This document shows, piece by piece, positions 33,320 to 45,678 of a DNA stretch of 64,000 nucleotides. The DNA is from Nephrocerus scutellatus. Taxonomy: Eukaryota; Arthropoda; Insecta; Diptera; Pipunculidae. The stretch covers positions 135,438,277-135,502,276 of the forward strand of contig OX352761.1 in NCBI GenBank assembly GCA_947095585.1, written 5' to 3'. How positions within the stretch are numbered: the first letter of the stretch is position 1; every line of letters begins with the position of its first letter. The position numbers and the translations under genes are program-made. Below the pieces are notes generated by a model. It had not been told where the DNA came from. It saw only the letters and a list, made by a program, of their open reading frames with translations, and did not search any database.

Positions 33320-33709
33320 AGTTTCATTCAGAAATCAATCGAGTACTAGTCTTTCCATCGGCCGAATGCGCTTCTTGCCTGAGTCGGACGGAGCCCATTC
33401 TCAAGTTGCAGTGTCCATAAAAAGAAAAGTTAAACGTTTAATTCTGTGCTGTGTGCAGATGTTGGTGTAAACATTTTTAACCGAAATATCGTCTGTTTGT
33501 AGTGTTTTTTAGTTGCTGTTATTGTTGTTTTGAATCGATTTCAAAAGACACAGCAGGTGTAGCTCCTCATTTGTAGTGATTTAAAAAAATTTCTACATAA
33601 AATTATACGCTATATTGTATTAAAATTTTGCAATCTAAGTAATTATTTCATTAAAATTATAATAATTTGATGATATTGGTGTTTCGTTGTTGAGCCGGTT
33701 CTTTATAAG
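33320..33709 (+). other. Possible promoter and untranslated first exon of an unknown + strand gene
   Basis: TCAGTT at 33318-33323 fits an initiator; the sequence just downstream (33340-33420) is richer in G and C than its surroundings, as in fly 5' UTRs. AAG|GTAAGT at 33710-33715 is a strong donor. No exact DPE at +28 and no long frame. No coding exon is identified downstream, so this may be a distant 5' exon or nothing. Confidence 0.3.
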
Positions 33710-33715
33710 GTAAGT

Positions 33716-34380
33716 TTTTCAAAGAATTTATTTTGTAAACGTTCATTAACAACTGGCATTCGACTCACTGGCAATAATCATTTGATTTCTGTGTTGTATT
33801 TTATTTCCAAAATGCAGTTTGTCAAAACACTTGACACACTTGTCAATTTAATGGCGGGAAATATTTGTTTATATCTGCTAATGAAGTTTGATTTGATTTT
33901 CTCATACATTGAATTATAATGTAAGGTTTAGCTTACTTATTAAAAAACAAGTTTATGTGTATATACATACCTCTTTGAGTTTATTAAACGCATATAGAAC
34001 GCCTACTCGTTTATCACTAATTAGGATTAAGAACTATAATATAATAAATTGCACAGTAAATTAATTATTAACCTGTAAACATATCTGTTTTCTAATAGTT
34101 TTTATATTGGCATCGGTAGTGGGTATAATTTAGTATCGAGTGGAAAGTTTTACCTCCATGAACTAGGAACTAAATAAACTAGATTTTATATGATATAAGA
34201 AACTAAACTCCGGAAGTCATTATTAAATTACAATTTCAAAATATATAATTATAATCGATTTACTTCATCATAGGTCATAGAGATTAATGCACGGCGATTT
34301 TACACCATACAAAACGGACAAAACAATTACAAAATCTCAACAAAAAAAAATGAATGAATAATCGCCCAAATTCTAACTAA
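33716..34380. other. AT-rich spacer, nothing recognised
   Basis: No repeats or coding signature; it would be intronic if the exon at 33320-33709 is real. Confidence 0.3.
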
Positions 34381-34384
34381 AGAA

Positions 34385-34650
34385 TAAACGTTGACTTGAA
34401 GCATATGTGGTTTCAACAAGGCAGGGCCTCAAGCACACAGGTGGCCAAACAATCTAATTATTGAAGTCGGAGTTTGGTGGCCGTGTTATCTACAGAAATC
34501 GAACAGTCAGTCAGTCAATTAGCAACATCACTGGTTTGATTTAACGCATCTGGACTTTTTTCCTTGGAGATATATGCAGTCCACGGTCTATGCCAATATG
34601 TCAACAGTCCAGACGTGTTATGTTATGTTCCATAACCCGAAAAAAATTTA
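34385..34650 (+). pseudogene. Tc1/mariner transposase catalytic-domain fragment
   Basis: In shifting frames: MWFQQGRASSTQVAKQ (the family's WFQQDGA, with the catalytic Asp changed to Gly), LKSEFGGRVIYRN, then a LDFF-W-Y-x-S-x-V-Y-A region. This is the typical order around the second and third catalytic residues. Strongly decayed. Confidence 0.75.
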
Positions 34651-34867
34651 TATTTTTTTTTAAATATTCAAACACTTGCTGTTTTATTCAATGTTCGGTC
34701 TAAACCACTGTGTCCATTTGTCCCATTAAATTTCGGATGACTGACCACTGAAGTGCAACTGTTTCAGTATACGTAATGAAAGAATCAAATCTTTACGTAT
34801 GACTTAGGTCGTTGTCTTTTGAATGTACCACTTCTCAGTTTTTAATTTGTGTGCACAATCCTTCAAA

Positions 34868-35130
34868 TTATATATCAACCGGGCCTTCTGAGTTTTGCTG
34901 TAGTCCTTTTGTCATCTTTGATGTTCTCACTACTTCTGCGAAACGTGTGTGCCACTTGTAAACGCTTGTTTTATTCATAGAATCTTCGCCAAAATCAATA
35001 TATAACTGTGATTGATTTCGTTCTTGAAGCAAGGCTTTATGCAACGAGCACACCAAAACAAATGTATCCTTTTCGACGGCCAACAATAAAGTAAGCCGCC
35101 GATATGGCTTCCAATTTTAGGGCACGTCGG
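34868..35130 (-). pseudogene. Mariner-type transposase N-terminal fragment
   Basis: The minus-strand frame 35086-34868 has LLQERNQSQLYIDFGEDSMNK and VYKWHTRFAEVVRTS, resembling the second helix-turn-helix of mariner/SETMAR-type proteins (YGEDALSRSQVFEWHKRF). Opposite strand to the fragment at 34385, so a separate insertion or rearranged. Confidence 0.6.
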
Positions 35131-38040
35131 GAACAAGTGCGTCAATTCAGCTGACAAAACCCGTAAAAAGGTATTTTTTTTACCAAACCTCTCACTAAAT
35201 AATAAACTGCTTCTATCTTTCTGCTCTAATTCGTTTTAAATAAACAATATTTACAATATTTTGGATATTCTGCGGTTAATTTAGGGTTTTCCCTGATAAA
35301 GTTAGCAATAATTTGCCCCTTAAGCCGGTAGTGTTATTTGCGGTAAGCTTAGCTTAAGTTCCAAGCAAAAATGTGAATTCTAAAGTTTCAAAAATGTTCG
35401 TTGACAATGACTTCTATTATGTTCAACAAATCAAAATCGGATTAAATAGTGCAAGTATCTAAGTAATATTTACTTTATCGCCATTTTCGTATTTCGGTGT
35501 ACATCTGGAATACAGTCATAGCTTCTCAACCGATTTTGTAATATAATATTTTGCAGGTGACGTTATTAGTCTAGTGGCAATAATACTTAAAAGCTCTCTC
35601 TGTTTTTTTTTGTTTTTTTTTTTTAAAACACGTTTTAAAAATAAAAAAAAGTTAATAGAAACATCTTCAGATTCCATTTTTGTAATATAAAATGCAAAAA
35701 TCACAGAAGGTATGCCCCAATGTACTCGTATTTGTTCCTTTTTATTATAATACATAAGATAAACAAACATCAAGAAGACGGCTTATTATACAGAGCATAA
35801 AAACCTACATGCTACGAAGAAATGCCACTCCCAGAGAGACTCATGTGAATTCTGATCTTCAGAAAGTCCCTTTTATTGCCATTTTTTACAACATTGCAAC
35901 TTGACTATTGATGGCAAATTCTTGTTTTGCCAATTAACTTGAAATTCTTATTACAGGTATTCCAGGTATCATATTTGGTCACCACGATCCATGGTGTCAA
36001 AATAGCCTTGAATTTAAATGAGCGAAATAGTATCAAATTTATTGATCAGGAATTAAAAAAAAAAGAATAAAAAACTAGTTTTTTCTGTCGTATAGCACTC
36101 AAGGGCTGCAAATTAACAGCGAGAAACGTGATTTTGTCGCAAAACCGCAATTCCGAACTTCTCCAACGTCATTATAGACATTTGAGTTAACATTAAATTG
36201 GATCGCAATTAACTTCCTCAACTCAGACCTATAGAACCCAATTAAAATGTAATATACCGTAGAGCAGACTGCAGTTTGCGTGCCACTCATCTGAGAAGTT
36301 GATGCGGCATCATTAAGCCTACAACAAAGAATGGCCAATTTACTCTGCCCGCCTGACGAGCGCCGCTGCTTACAGATCTACAAAATGTATTCAAAACAAA
36401 GTAGTTCGAGCTTTTACGAGTGCAATCACGAAAATCTAACCGACGCGCGGTACACCGCGAAAAACCTTGCACTTGACTTGTTTGCTGCTATAGTTCGTTA
36501 CACTATCACTTTTCTGGACTTGACCTTCCTTTGTAGTTCAACAGCAGACAGCATACAAGCAAACATTGGCTTTGGCTGACAGTTGGATCTGCATCCAGTT
36601 ATTGCCAGAGCCGCGCATTAGCCTGGTGGTGGATTTTGTTTTTCACTTTTGCACGAAAGGTTTTACAAGGACATGGTTACTGTTTTTTTGTTGTTGTTGT
36701 TGTTGTTATTTTATGTTGGCGAAGATGTTAATCTGGTTGTAGTTGTTGTTGAAGTGGCGTTTGTTGATCGTCTTGTTTTTATCAGACATCAGCAAAAGTA
36801 ATAAAAGCTAAGATCATCCAGATCAGAACGGATTTAAGAATATCTTTGGCTATTTGAAGTGAAGGTCACTGAAAACATACATCTACAGCATTTACTTGAC
36901 ACAAGTTCTTTGTTAATAGCATTTACATGTCCTGTGTGATATTATCGCCATGATGGTTAAAATGGTTACCATATTAAATAGGGGAACAATTAAGAAATTC
37001 TCAGGCAAAAATCATAGACTGCATTTTCGAAATGCTATACGAGTATAGACCAATATATATGGTCTCTCAAGGTTTTATTAATATACGTGCATAATGTTGT
37101 TAATCATCAATTTACCGTTTATTATTAAAATTTTTTTTTGTCTGTAAGAACTTTGTACCAAAAGATGCTAAGGATAAATAGAAAACAATTATTTTACCTT
37201 GTTTGAACTATTTCGTAAGAGCAGCAGTTCTCTTGTATGTGAGTTGAATTCTACAACATTTTATCCATTTTCATTTTCTCACAACTAAATCGAAGAAGCA
37301 AAGTTTTAGAAACCGATATACGAATTTACCAATCAGTTTTAATCGATTTATTACAAATAGTGAATCTGAGTGCTTTACGTTTTTACTTTCATTGTATATG
37401 AATTATAAAAAAAAACTAAGCTATCTATGAATTGTAACCGAAATAGGTAGACAATGGCATCTTTCTCCAAAATTTGTAGAAAAATGTATTGCATATGGAG
37501 AGCATCCGTATAAAAGTGTACCATTTCGATTGTAACAAGCACAGTTCCAAATGACTGTATATAAATTAACAGGTAGACCAACTCTTCGTTTGTTCTGAAT
37601 TATTATGTGTTCCGAGATAACCGTCTGACCAATCGAACAACAATAGATGACCAGCCAATAGTCAATTCTTAATATCCTCTATATACTAATTGGCTATGTC
37701 CCTGATTGCTTTTAACAGAGTCACAAACCATAATGGAGGAAAAATTTTAAAATAAAATTAAGAACTATTAGAAAATTGTTATTAGATTGAATAACACAAA
37801 GTAGGAGCCCGTTTAAGATGTTTTACGCTATGCCCTAAAAAAAGTATTTTCTCTCTAAACTTTCTGACAAAGCGCTATTAAAGTATTTTTGATTTACGGT
37901 CTTTTGTAGCTATTTCAATCTGAGACGCAGTCTAAGAGAATTTTCAAACGTTTATTAGTTATTCTTACCAACCAAATTGTTGTATTTTTTGTTTTTTTGT
38001 TTGGATATAGTATAAAGATTATCTACTAAGGTATGAACAT
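35131..38040. other. Long AT-rich spacer
   Basis: No gene or known repeat seen. A (TTG)n microsatellite is at 36689-36708. Short frames near 36099-36580 lie on both strands and lack family motifs. Confidence 0.35.
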
Positions 38041-38042
38041 TT

Positions 38043-38690
38043 TAAATTCCCTATATTACCTTCGCGTGTTCGTGTGTTTATTTGTTTGTTTGTCGTGGAA
38101 TCGTGCGATCAATATTTCCACTTTCCACACAATGCATATCTCCGATGTCAACACTTTCTATTAATTTGGTGACCTTCGGGCCTCGGGGTCGTGAGGCCCT
38201 ATACAAATTTTTTAAAAAAATTAACCCGATTTTCTTCAAATTTTATATACATGTGTATCTCCGATAGACAACGCTTTTTGAAAAAATTTTGGAGACCTGA
38301 ACCCCTGGGTCGTGAGGCCCCATACAATTTTTTTTTAAAAATTAACACGATTTTCTTCTAATTTTATATACATGTGTATCTCCGATGGACAACAGTTTTT
38401 GTAAAATATTCGGAAACCCCGGTGTCGAGGCCCAATGCAAATTTTTCAAAAAAATTTACCCGACTTTCTTCTCCGATGGACAATACTTTTTGTAAAATTT
38501 TTGGAGTGAGTCCTGAGGCCCGAGGGTACCCATATAATTTTTGACAAAAATTAGCCTGATTTTAATTTAAATGAATTTTAAACAGATGTGAATCTCCAAT
38601 GGACAAAACTTTTTGAACAATTTTGTATACATTTTGCACCCATATGTATTCTCTTAGTAGAGAATTAACATGAAAAATTTTTGATGCAAC
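38043..38690 (+). repeat. DINE-1/Helentron-like repeat, long tandem copy
   Basis: 5' end TAAATTCCCTATATTACC (38043-38060), then about five modules with ATGTGTATCTCCGATGG and GGTCGTGAGGCCC words at about 120-bp spacing (for example 38227 and 38348), then the subterminal TAGAGAATTA (38658-38667). Nearly full-length, with more modules than the copy at 57016. Confidence 0.7.
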
Positions 38691-39350
38691 CCTCGAAAAG
38701 TGCTAAAAAATCTGTATCCAAACGGAGCGTATACATTCTCTGCTGTTATATTCGCCCTGCTCAACCCGTTGAAGTATACCAACTAGCTGTTGATGCTATC
38801 GACTCTCTATTTAACGTCGCTGATCCCGGTGACGATCTTATAATTGTTGGCGACTTCAACCTCCCCCTTTTGCAATGGGCTCCATCAGTGGACGAATCAT
38901 CTTTTGTTCCAACTAGTTCCTCTTCAGCAACTGAAACCCTCCTTACTGATCATCTTTTTGAATCCGGCCTTTTTCAGATTAGTGGTATCACCAACAACCT
39001 TGGTAGGCAGCGAGATCTCATTTTCTCGTCTGACGCTCATAATTCCCTGGCTACCGCGAGTACCCATCTTCTCTCCACCCTTGACCACTATCACCACCCT
39101 CTGCCACTTACTTACCTTTTTGTATGAAAATGAATTCATTACTATTGCTTCTGAGAACTCTCTTTCGTAAATCAGACTTTGTCAAACTTAACAACCTAGA
39201 CAATAACTTAAACTTCAGCCTTTTTCTACTCATTAACACTCCCATTGACATCGCTCTCGAATTCTTCTACACAGCAATTTTTGACTGTCCAATGTCGAAT
39301 CTGTCCCTTACGTCCGAGTCAGCGGCCAAGGAACCAGGAGTGGAGGTAAA
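38690..39350 (+). pseudogene. LINE AP-endonuclease fragment
   Basis: The frame 38681-39127 encodes VYILCCYIRPAQPVEVYQLA and the LIIVGDFNLPLLQW motif with the catalytic Asp-x-Asn, then a DLIFSSDAHNSL segment. It continues out of frame to about 39330. Jockey-type endonuclease by similarity of motifs; the reverse transcriptase is not attached. Confidence 0.75.
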
Positions 39351-39556
39351 ATAACAAGGAGAAAACAAAAACCGGCAAAACAGAATAAAAAACCGAATCG
39401 ATGTTAATCAAATAATTAACATAATATTAATACACAAGAAATCTTTAATGAGTCAATAAAGAAATATTTTTGTAACGAAACCAACGGTCTATGTGTTCAT
39501 AGGCAAACGACCCTGGATGCCAGCGAGCGTACCCCGGCATTTACCTCGTTACAACC

Positions 39557-39830
39557 AGTTCCACTGTACGGTGAGATATACCATCAAATCAACAGTAGAA
39601 CGTTGCCCACGAAAACCATACTGCCGGTCACTAAGGATTTAGTTAGTTTCAAAATGTTTCATGAGCTGATAATTGATCAGCGTTTCCGTGACCTTGGAAA
39701 GAATGAATGTTAGTCCTATGGGTCGGTACGATGATGGAAATAACGGCTCACCTTTTTTTCCCACTTCGCAGTAAATTCGGCCTTTGTGGCTTAAATAAAT
39801 TCGGTTCTTGCTCGTTTCTTCCACATCTTT
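39557..39830 (-). pseudogene. Non-LTR reverse transcriptase fragment
   Basis: Minus strand, reading SSYRPIGLTFILSKVTETL (from 39740), then after a stop DRQYGFRGQRSTVDLMVYL (about 39630-39570). This is the first RT motif pair of Jockey/CR1-like elements. Opposite strand to the endonuclease fragment just upstream, so not the same insertion. Confidence 0.8.
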
Positions 39831-39892
39831 TTTGATGCATTCCCAAGGCTACGATACCTAAGATACTTGTTAATCGTAATTTATTATGTAAC

Positions 39893-40079
39893 GGGTGTTT
39901 TTTTAGGTGTTAACGCTAACGGGTGTTTATTTAAGAGGTTGCCGATTTTTTTTTGAATAAAACACATATAAAATTATGAAATGACCAAAATTTTTTTTTA
40001 TTTGGTAGATAATTTTTTGGCATTTAACATTTAAACACAATTTCTGGTAGCCATTACCACGACTATTTTTCACAAATGT

Positions 40080-40112
<33 letters not shown>

Positions 40113-40228
40113 CATAATGATTTGCCAAACAATACTGAGTAGAAATGCCACTTTGAGCTGTCAAAACAACTGTCATAAAATAAAACGACATCTATCGGAA
40201 AAACAAACCTCCCAAAAAAACACCCTTT
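39893..40228. mobile_element. MITE-like element with GGGTGTTT ends
   Basis: Left end GGGTGTTTATTTAAGAGGT (39921-) with a partial second copy GGGTGTTTTTTTAGGTG at 39893. Right end ACCTCCCAAAAAAACACCC (40207-40225) is its imperfect inverse. The inside is AT-rich, with a homopolymer of about 30 T at 40083-40112. No transposase. The ends look like those of Tc1/mariner-type MITEs. Confidence 0.55.
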
Positions 40229-40229
40229 A

Positions 40230-41760
40230 TCTTTAAATGACTTTTATTTGTTATTCATTGAGACAACGGATAGCAATACAAAATTGCATTTTTTGAATTT
40301 TTATTTTATGTTTTTTATAAAAATGTTGTGCTTAATATAAGCATTCAACGAAAAAACTTTAGACATAAAATTTCGGTTTCCATGTACTGAGCGTTTGTAC
40401 GTAAAATGTAACTCAATGTTTTAATTCATCGACCTAGACAAAGCTTTTCTATAAATGTTAACTTAAACTGCAATCCTTGTTGCACAAGGTCATCTGATGC
40501 ATAATCAATTCTGTATTATTCAATCGAATCACCCAACTTAACCCTCACAAATAATGTAACACAAGAAAACATGGAACAACAAACAACAACAACAAAATCA
40601 TGCATACTTTACCATTTCTAATAATAACAATGAATTAGTATTTTATTTGAGAGTCAAGCGTTAACCACGAGAATATTGGTCAAAATAACTTTGCTTTCAT
40701 GTATACGAATGCAGCAGGGAGGTGTGCCACTGAACTCACTTTCATCGTGTACCAAAAAATTCGTGGTTAGGTTTTAATACACCTACCTCACCTTATATAA
40801 TGCAATGTTTCAATGTTTAATAGTTAATATTGGGCCACCAGCTAATACCATTGGCAACGATTTGGTATGTGCGATACATGGCTAAATCTAGGCTGTGCAC
40901 ATTAGCCACACGTTTCATGATTTTTACAGCAAAAGACCTGCATAACATACTTGTATGTACATAGATATGTAATACATGCATATGTGTGCATGCAAGCACT
41001 GTTGATGACCAGACCAATGCGATGATGACGCTGAGTACAGCCCGAATGTTATACTAAGTTATATATCAATCATACAACCTATATTATGTTTGATGATTGC
41101 TTTTAGTTACCGCTAATACATTAACGAAACTAGGTTATATTACATATGTCAAGCGAGACGTCAAATGAATTGCAAAAATGCAAAACAAAACAAAACGGAT
41201 ACCTAAGCCAGACACAGAAAAAGGCGAAAAAAATCAATGAATGTTCGACTCGATTGACTTAGACACCACTTCAAAAAATAACCTGTTGATGTTGCTGTTG
41301 CTGGTGTGGTGATGAGGTGCAACTGTGGTTTACTTGTGTAATTATGGTGATTACAATGGTACAAATGGGAAGGAGAAAGAATCCAGCTGCGGTTTGGCTA
41401 CTGAAAGATAAATGAACTGCGAAGATATGAGTAGACAATGCACACAGACGACAGACTATGAGTACATACATATTTGATGAGCTCCTCTGTGGTACGTTTG
41501 ATGGATTCCGACAGTCTTCTCGTTTTACATAAGTCGCTTGGAAACGACTTATTCAACAAGTCCGGTAACCTGGAAAAGAGATGTAGCTGGTAATTTTCAT
41601 AAATACATCTGATCTGATGGTAACAATGGTAATGATGAGGATTATAATGGTGATGATGATGATGAAATAGATTTTTTTGAGCGAACTTAGCCTATGTGGC
41701 TGACACTTCGACCTAATAAGAAATACTGTATCAAACGGTGTAATTATCTAAGAAACGTAC
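40230..41760. other. Spacer without recognised genes
   Basis: AT-rich; a GAT microsatellite lies at 41645-41665. Nothing else recognised. Confidence 0.35.
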
Positions 41761-41769
41761 CACCTCCCT

Positions 41770-42300
41770 AAGTCAGTACGAGGTGGAGGAGCGCATCTTC
41801 CTTGTACCTCTATACAATATTCCATAATTTGGCATACAGCTTGGCATTTTGTGCGGAGATTGTTGCCAGAATCTTCTCTGAGGATAGCTGCAGAATCTGT
41901 AGAAAGAACCAACGGACGATGTGTGGTTTACGGAAGAATCCCTCTTTCACCAGCGTCACGTTCAGACCACTCTTAACTCTAAGAGAGCGCAACCACCAGC
42001 AGTCTGAGAAGATGATGACTAGTCATCCCGATTTGCTAGCCGAAAAAATGTGGCCACACGCCACTATCGGTCATCTCAGTTGAGATGTCTATAACATCCT
42101 CTTGAAAAACAGCCATTTTCCTAGTTCTGAGAGAGTTAGTTGACAAGTCGGTCGGGACAACACCCAACCTGACAGCCCTAGCACCTTGGCTAAAAGTAGG
42201 GCCATCAGGTGTAGGTCCTGCCCTGACTTTCTTGTTAGCCGATGGGTGTCATCTGGTCCTCTGACCTTACGCGCTTGGTTTTGCGAATGGAAGGGGCGGC
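41770..42300 (-). pseudogene. LINE ORF1-like fragment, related to the 62.8-kb region
   Basis: The DNA at 41776-42000 matches 62760-63000 (shared CAGTACGAGGTGGAGGAG, CACCAGCGTCACGTT-type and GAGCGCAACCACC words). Minus-strand frame 41992-41810 contains VKSGLNVTLVKEGFF and KILATISAQNAKLYAKLWNIV. Nearby minus-strand KRVRSEDQMTP suggests gag-like ORF1 of a LOA-type element, by its position next to the other copy. Function inferred from context only. Confidence 0.5.
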
Positions 42301-42635
42301 TTTAGCCCGTGCGTAAAGAATGTTTAAGTCGCCTTTTCTTTTGCGAGTACAATTTAATGAATCCGCCCCACTGTTGCTGGAGCAGAGTAGCTTATATTAT
42401 ACGCTCCCAATAGAAGAACATCGGGATTTCTTCGAGATTACGCTACATAAACGATTGTGGATGCGTCAGAATCAGAAGTGGCTGACTCCACGTCCTCGAT
42501 TCTGACACCCTCGCGTATGGGCACGCCGTCTGAACTCTGGGTAAAAAATCGAATTCTCGAAAATGTTGATTAGATAATTACAGCTACTTTATCGCAGTTC
42601 GTTAGTTATGGTTTGGATTTGTATCAGAGCACTTA

Positions 42636-42848
42636 CAAGTAGATAGAGCAGTGTTATATGGAATATAATTGTTTATTGTGAGTATAAGTGTTATCTGCGT
42701 GAATAACAAGTAATCACCAGTGTAAATTTGTTAACATTCCTATTTGTAAATTAAAGTTGCAATTTGTAAATAAACGGACTTGTATTGTGTTCTTATTTGC
42801 AAAATCCATTACGATCTCTCTATAAAGCCTAAATTTCGTAACAATATA
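42636..42848 (+). mobile_element. LTR retrotransposon fragment (solo LTR)
   Basis: CAAGTAGATAGAGCAGTGTTATA and AAGTAATCACCAGTGTAAA recur inverted at 23282-23390. AATAAA at about 42767 is followed by TTATTTGCAAAATCCATTACGA...GCCTAAATTTCGTAACA, like the end of the LTR at 30290-30330. No internal coding region attached. Confidence 0.55.
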
Positions 42849-42849
42849 T

Positions 42850-43920
42850 TTGCATCTTGTGTGCAAATGTATACTTGGCAGCACTAACTTCGTTAAAACC
42901 AAAATCCATGATCTTCCCTCGAAGCTTGAACACATCAACAAATCATATCAGCATTGCAGGGAAGAAGGTAGAGACGAATTTTGTCAGAAATATGGAAAAG
43001 CAAGTTGCGAATGTTCCGCTCTAAAGTGGAATGGTGCTTTTATAATATGGCTGGAGCACCTAAAAAGTGAAGTTCAATGTCACAAAAAACTTCAGCTTTT
43101 TATTAACTTTTTACTGTCTTAAGTATTGTTCTGGCCAAATCGTATCTCAAATGAACAACTTTTTAAGATAAAGGACCATATATGAGTATAGAAAAGTAAA
43201 AAAAAGTATCTAGAGATTGGTTACGTTCGTTATTAATTCATGTACGTTCTTTTAATAAACTATGCCTTACAAAAGTTGGAATGCAATTTTCAATTTTATT
43301 GATTCTCAGAAAAATAACAAAAATCTAAGCGACTTTAAAAGTTGTAATATTCCAAATATATGATCAAACCTCACGTAATGTTGTAAAATTTCGCAACAAA
43401 GCAATTATGCAAAACCTCTTTGGCGTATGGTGGTTGAATTTCAGAAATATCACATAAAACAGCAGTAAATTGGGTTTAAAATCATTAAAAACATCTGTAC
43501 ATTTTTTGTAAATAATTCTCTTACCAATTCTTGTCAAAAAAGCACAAAAGTTGATCTCTCACATTTGAATTGCTCGGTCATCGCACTAATTAAAAAATCT
43601 AACTACAGGTCCGTCCTGTGTTTAACATGTGCCGCGCACATTGACATCAAATCACAATAAGTAGCCACTAGGTATATACATACAAGTACAATTTATTTGG
43701 GTTTTCCATTCCTTAACCATTTATTTATTACCTTTTAAAGTTGTCGCCTCGCAAAGATGCAAATAAAATTGATGTACGAGTACGAATAAAAAAAATTCTA
43801 AAGAAAAGTGGACTTTTCTGAAATTGAATGATATTGCTTTAAAGCCGGATTACTGCACTTTAATTCTTAAAAACTTTTATTTAAGTTGACTTGGCCCTTT
43901 TTTTGTCTGTATTTTCGACT
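42850..43920. other. Spacer without recognised genes
   Basis: A 90-codon frame at 42850-43122 has no recognised motif and I do not call it a gene. The rest is AT-rich. Confidence 0.3.
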
Positions 43921-44760
43921 AATTTGAGGTCCTTTTAACCACCTTCCACACGATCAAGAGAGCTGCAATTTTGTGAGTGTCTAAGTCCAAAATAGCATCT
44001 TTTATATTCCGCGTATGACGCGTGTCGCGTTTCGCGTGTGGCGCGTGCTGTGGGTTTGATTTTTTTTTGACTATTTGAGGTCATTGTTAACACCCTTCCT
44101 CACGACCTAGAGAGCTGATATTTTGGGAGTGTATAAGTCCAAAATAGCACTATTTATATTCCTCGTATGACTCGTGTGGCGTGTCGCGTGCAGCGCGTGT
44201 GATAAGTTGACATTTTTTTCGGCTTCTTTGAGGTCCTTTTTAATCACCTACCACACGACCAAGAGAGCTGAAATTTTGTGAGTGTCTAAGTCCAAAATAG
44301 CATCTGTTATATTCCGCGTGTGACGCGTGTCGCGTTTCGCGTGTGGTGCGTGTGGCACGTGTTATGGGTTGAATTTTTTTTTTGTTGACTTTTTGAGGTC
44401 CTATTTAACCACCTTCCTCACGACTTAGAGAGCTGATATTTTGGGAGTGTCTAAGTGCAAAATAGCACTTTTTATATTCCACGTATGACGCGTGTCGCGA
44501 GTGTCGCGTATGATTGGTTGACATTTTTTTCCGACTTTTTTGAGGTACTATTTAACCACCTTCCACATGACCAAGAAAGCTAAAATTTTGTGAGTAAGTC
44601 GAAAATATCAGTTTTTATATTCCGCGCGTGTGAAGCGTGGAAAAAAGAAAATACTTTGAAATATTCCCGACCAAAAAACGATATTTTGGCTATTATTACC
44701 AAATAATAAAGGAGTTTGTGGCGTGTTTCGATGTATACGTAAAAATTTGTACCCGATAAA
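43921..44760 (+). repeat. CG-rich tandem repeat element, copy 2
   Basis: Five starts of GAGAGCTG-AATTTTG near 43959, 44112, 44264, 44430 and 44577, spacing about 147-166 bp. The core of each is a run of CGCGTGT words. Ends with ATTTGTACCCGATAAACGAAG (44736-), close to the terminus of copy 1 at 4770. Confidence 0.78.
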
Positions 44761-45670
44761 CGAAGTTTTTTTACATTTAATTGTTTATTTCTCAAATAAA
44801 TTATCACTTACAAATTTACCCACATAATGTTGTATTTAATGTAGAATTTATGGTTTTTAATGAGAATTAATTTATTTTCTGCTCAAACAAAGATAGTCTT
44901 AAATCTAAACTTTTTTCAGAAATAGCAAATCTCTTTTTAGTTGATGGGAATGACGAGTAACTTTAAAAAAATTTGATTTCAGTGAGCTCATCTTAGAACA
45001 CTGACATACACGCCACTTTATTTAACAATGTCATTAAAGAACAAGCACATTAACAATTTTATATTAATAGACGCTAACTGATCACAATTTTTTACCTACT
45101 TACCTACTCGTATTTCTTGAGAATATTTTGTCAGATAAATGTTCAACATAAACGAGCATTGAATTTATGTCTCGTTTATCTACCTACCCTTCGCTGTACC
45201 AAGATCTGATAACTGGAAATGTGCTAATTAGTAGTCTAAACATGCCCCGTTCCTTGAGTTCTGAGTTCCGAGAACGGAGTACAAAGTCTAAAATTTAATT
45301 TTGTTAAACTATTCCCATGTGTAAGGCTCATTAGAGACAATTTTTTTTAATATGACTTCTACCTATCGTTTGTCAGCTTTGAAGAAAGAATCAATCGTCT
45401 ATGGTCATCTTCCAAGGCTGTTCAAGCGAACTCTTAATCTACCGAAGCGAAATTTATAAAACTTGGTGGAGTACCCTATTGTGCCTATATATCGATACTA
45501 GTCTATATATCCTATCCTATATATCATATATCCTATCTAGAAACTAGTCCGAAAACGCACCAATAAAACATAAGGGTATATACAATTTTTTGGAACGTTT
45601 TTTTATGAAGTTGTTGTTGTTGTGAACGACAAAAACTGACAAATTTAATTAAAAAAACTTGAACTATTTA
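44761..45670. other. AT-rich spacer, nothing recognised
   Basis: No repeat family or coding motif seen. ATATATCCTATCC-type words repeat near 45490-45540. Confidence 0.3.
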
Positions 45671-45678
45671 ATTATTTT

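Noticed and set aside
39927..40151. Lys-rich minus-strand frame
   Set aside because: It is the complement of the T30 tract inside a MITE-like element.
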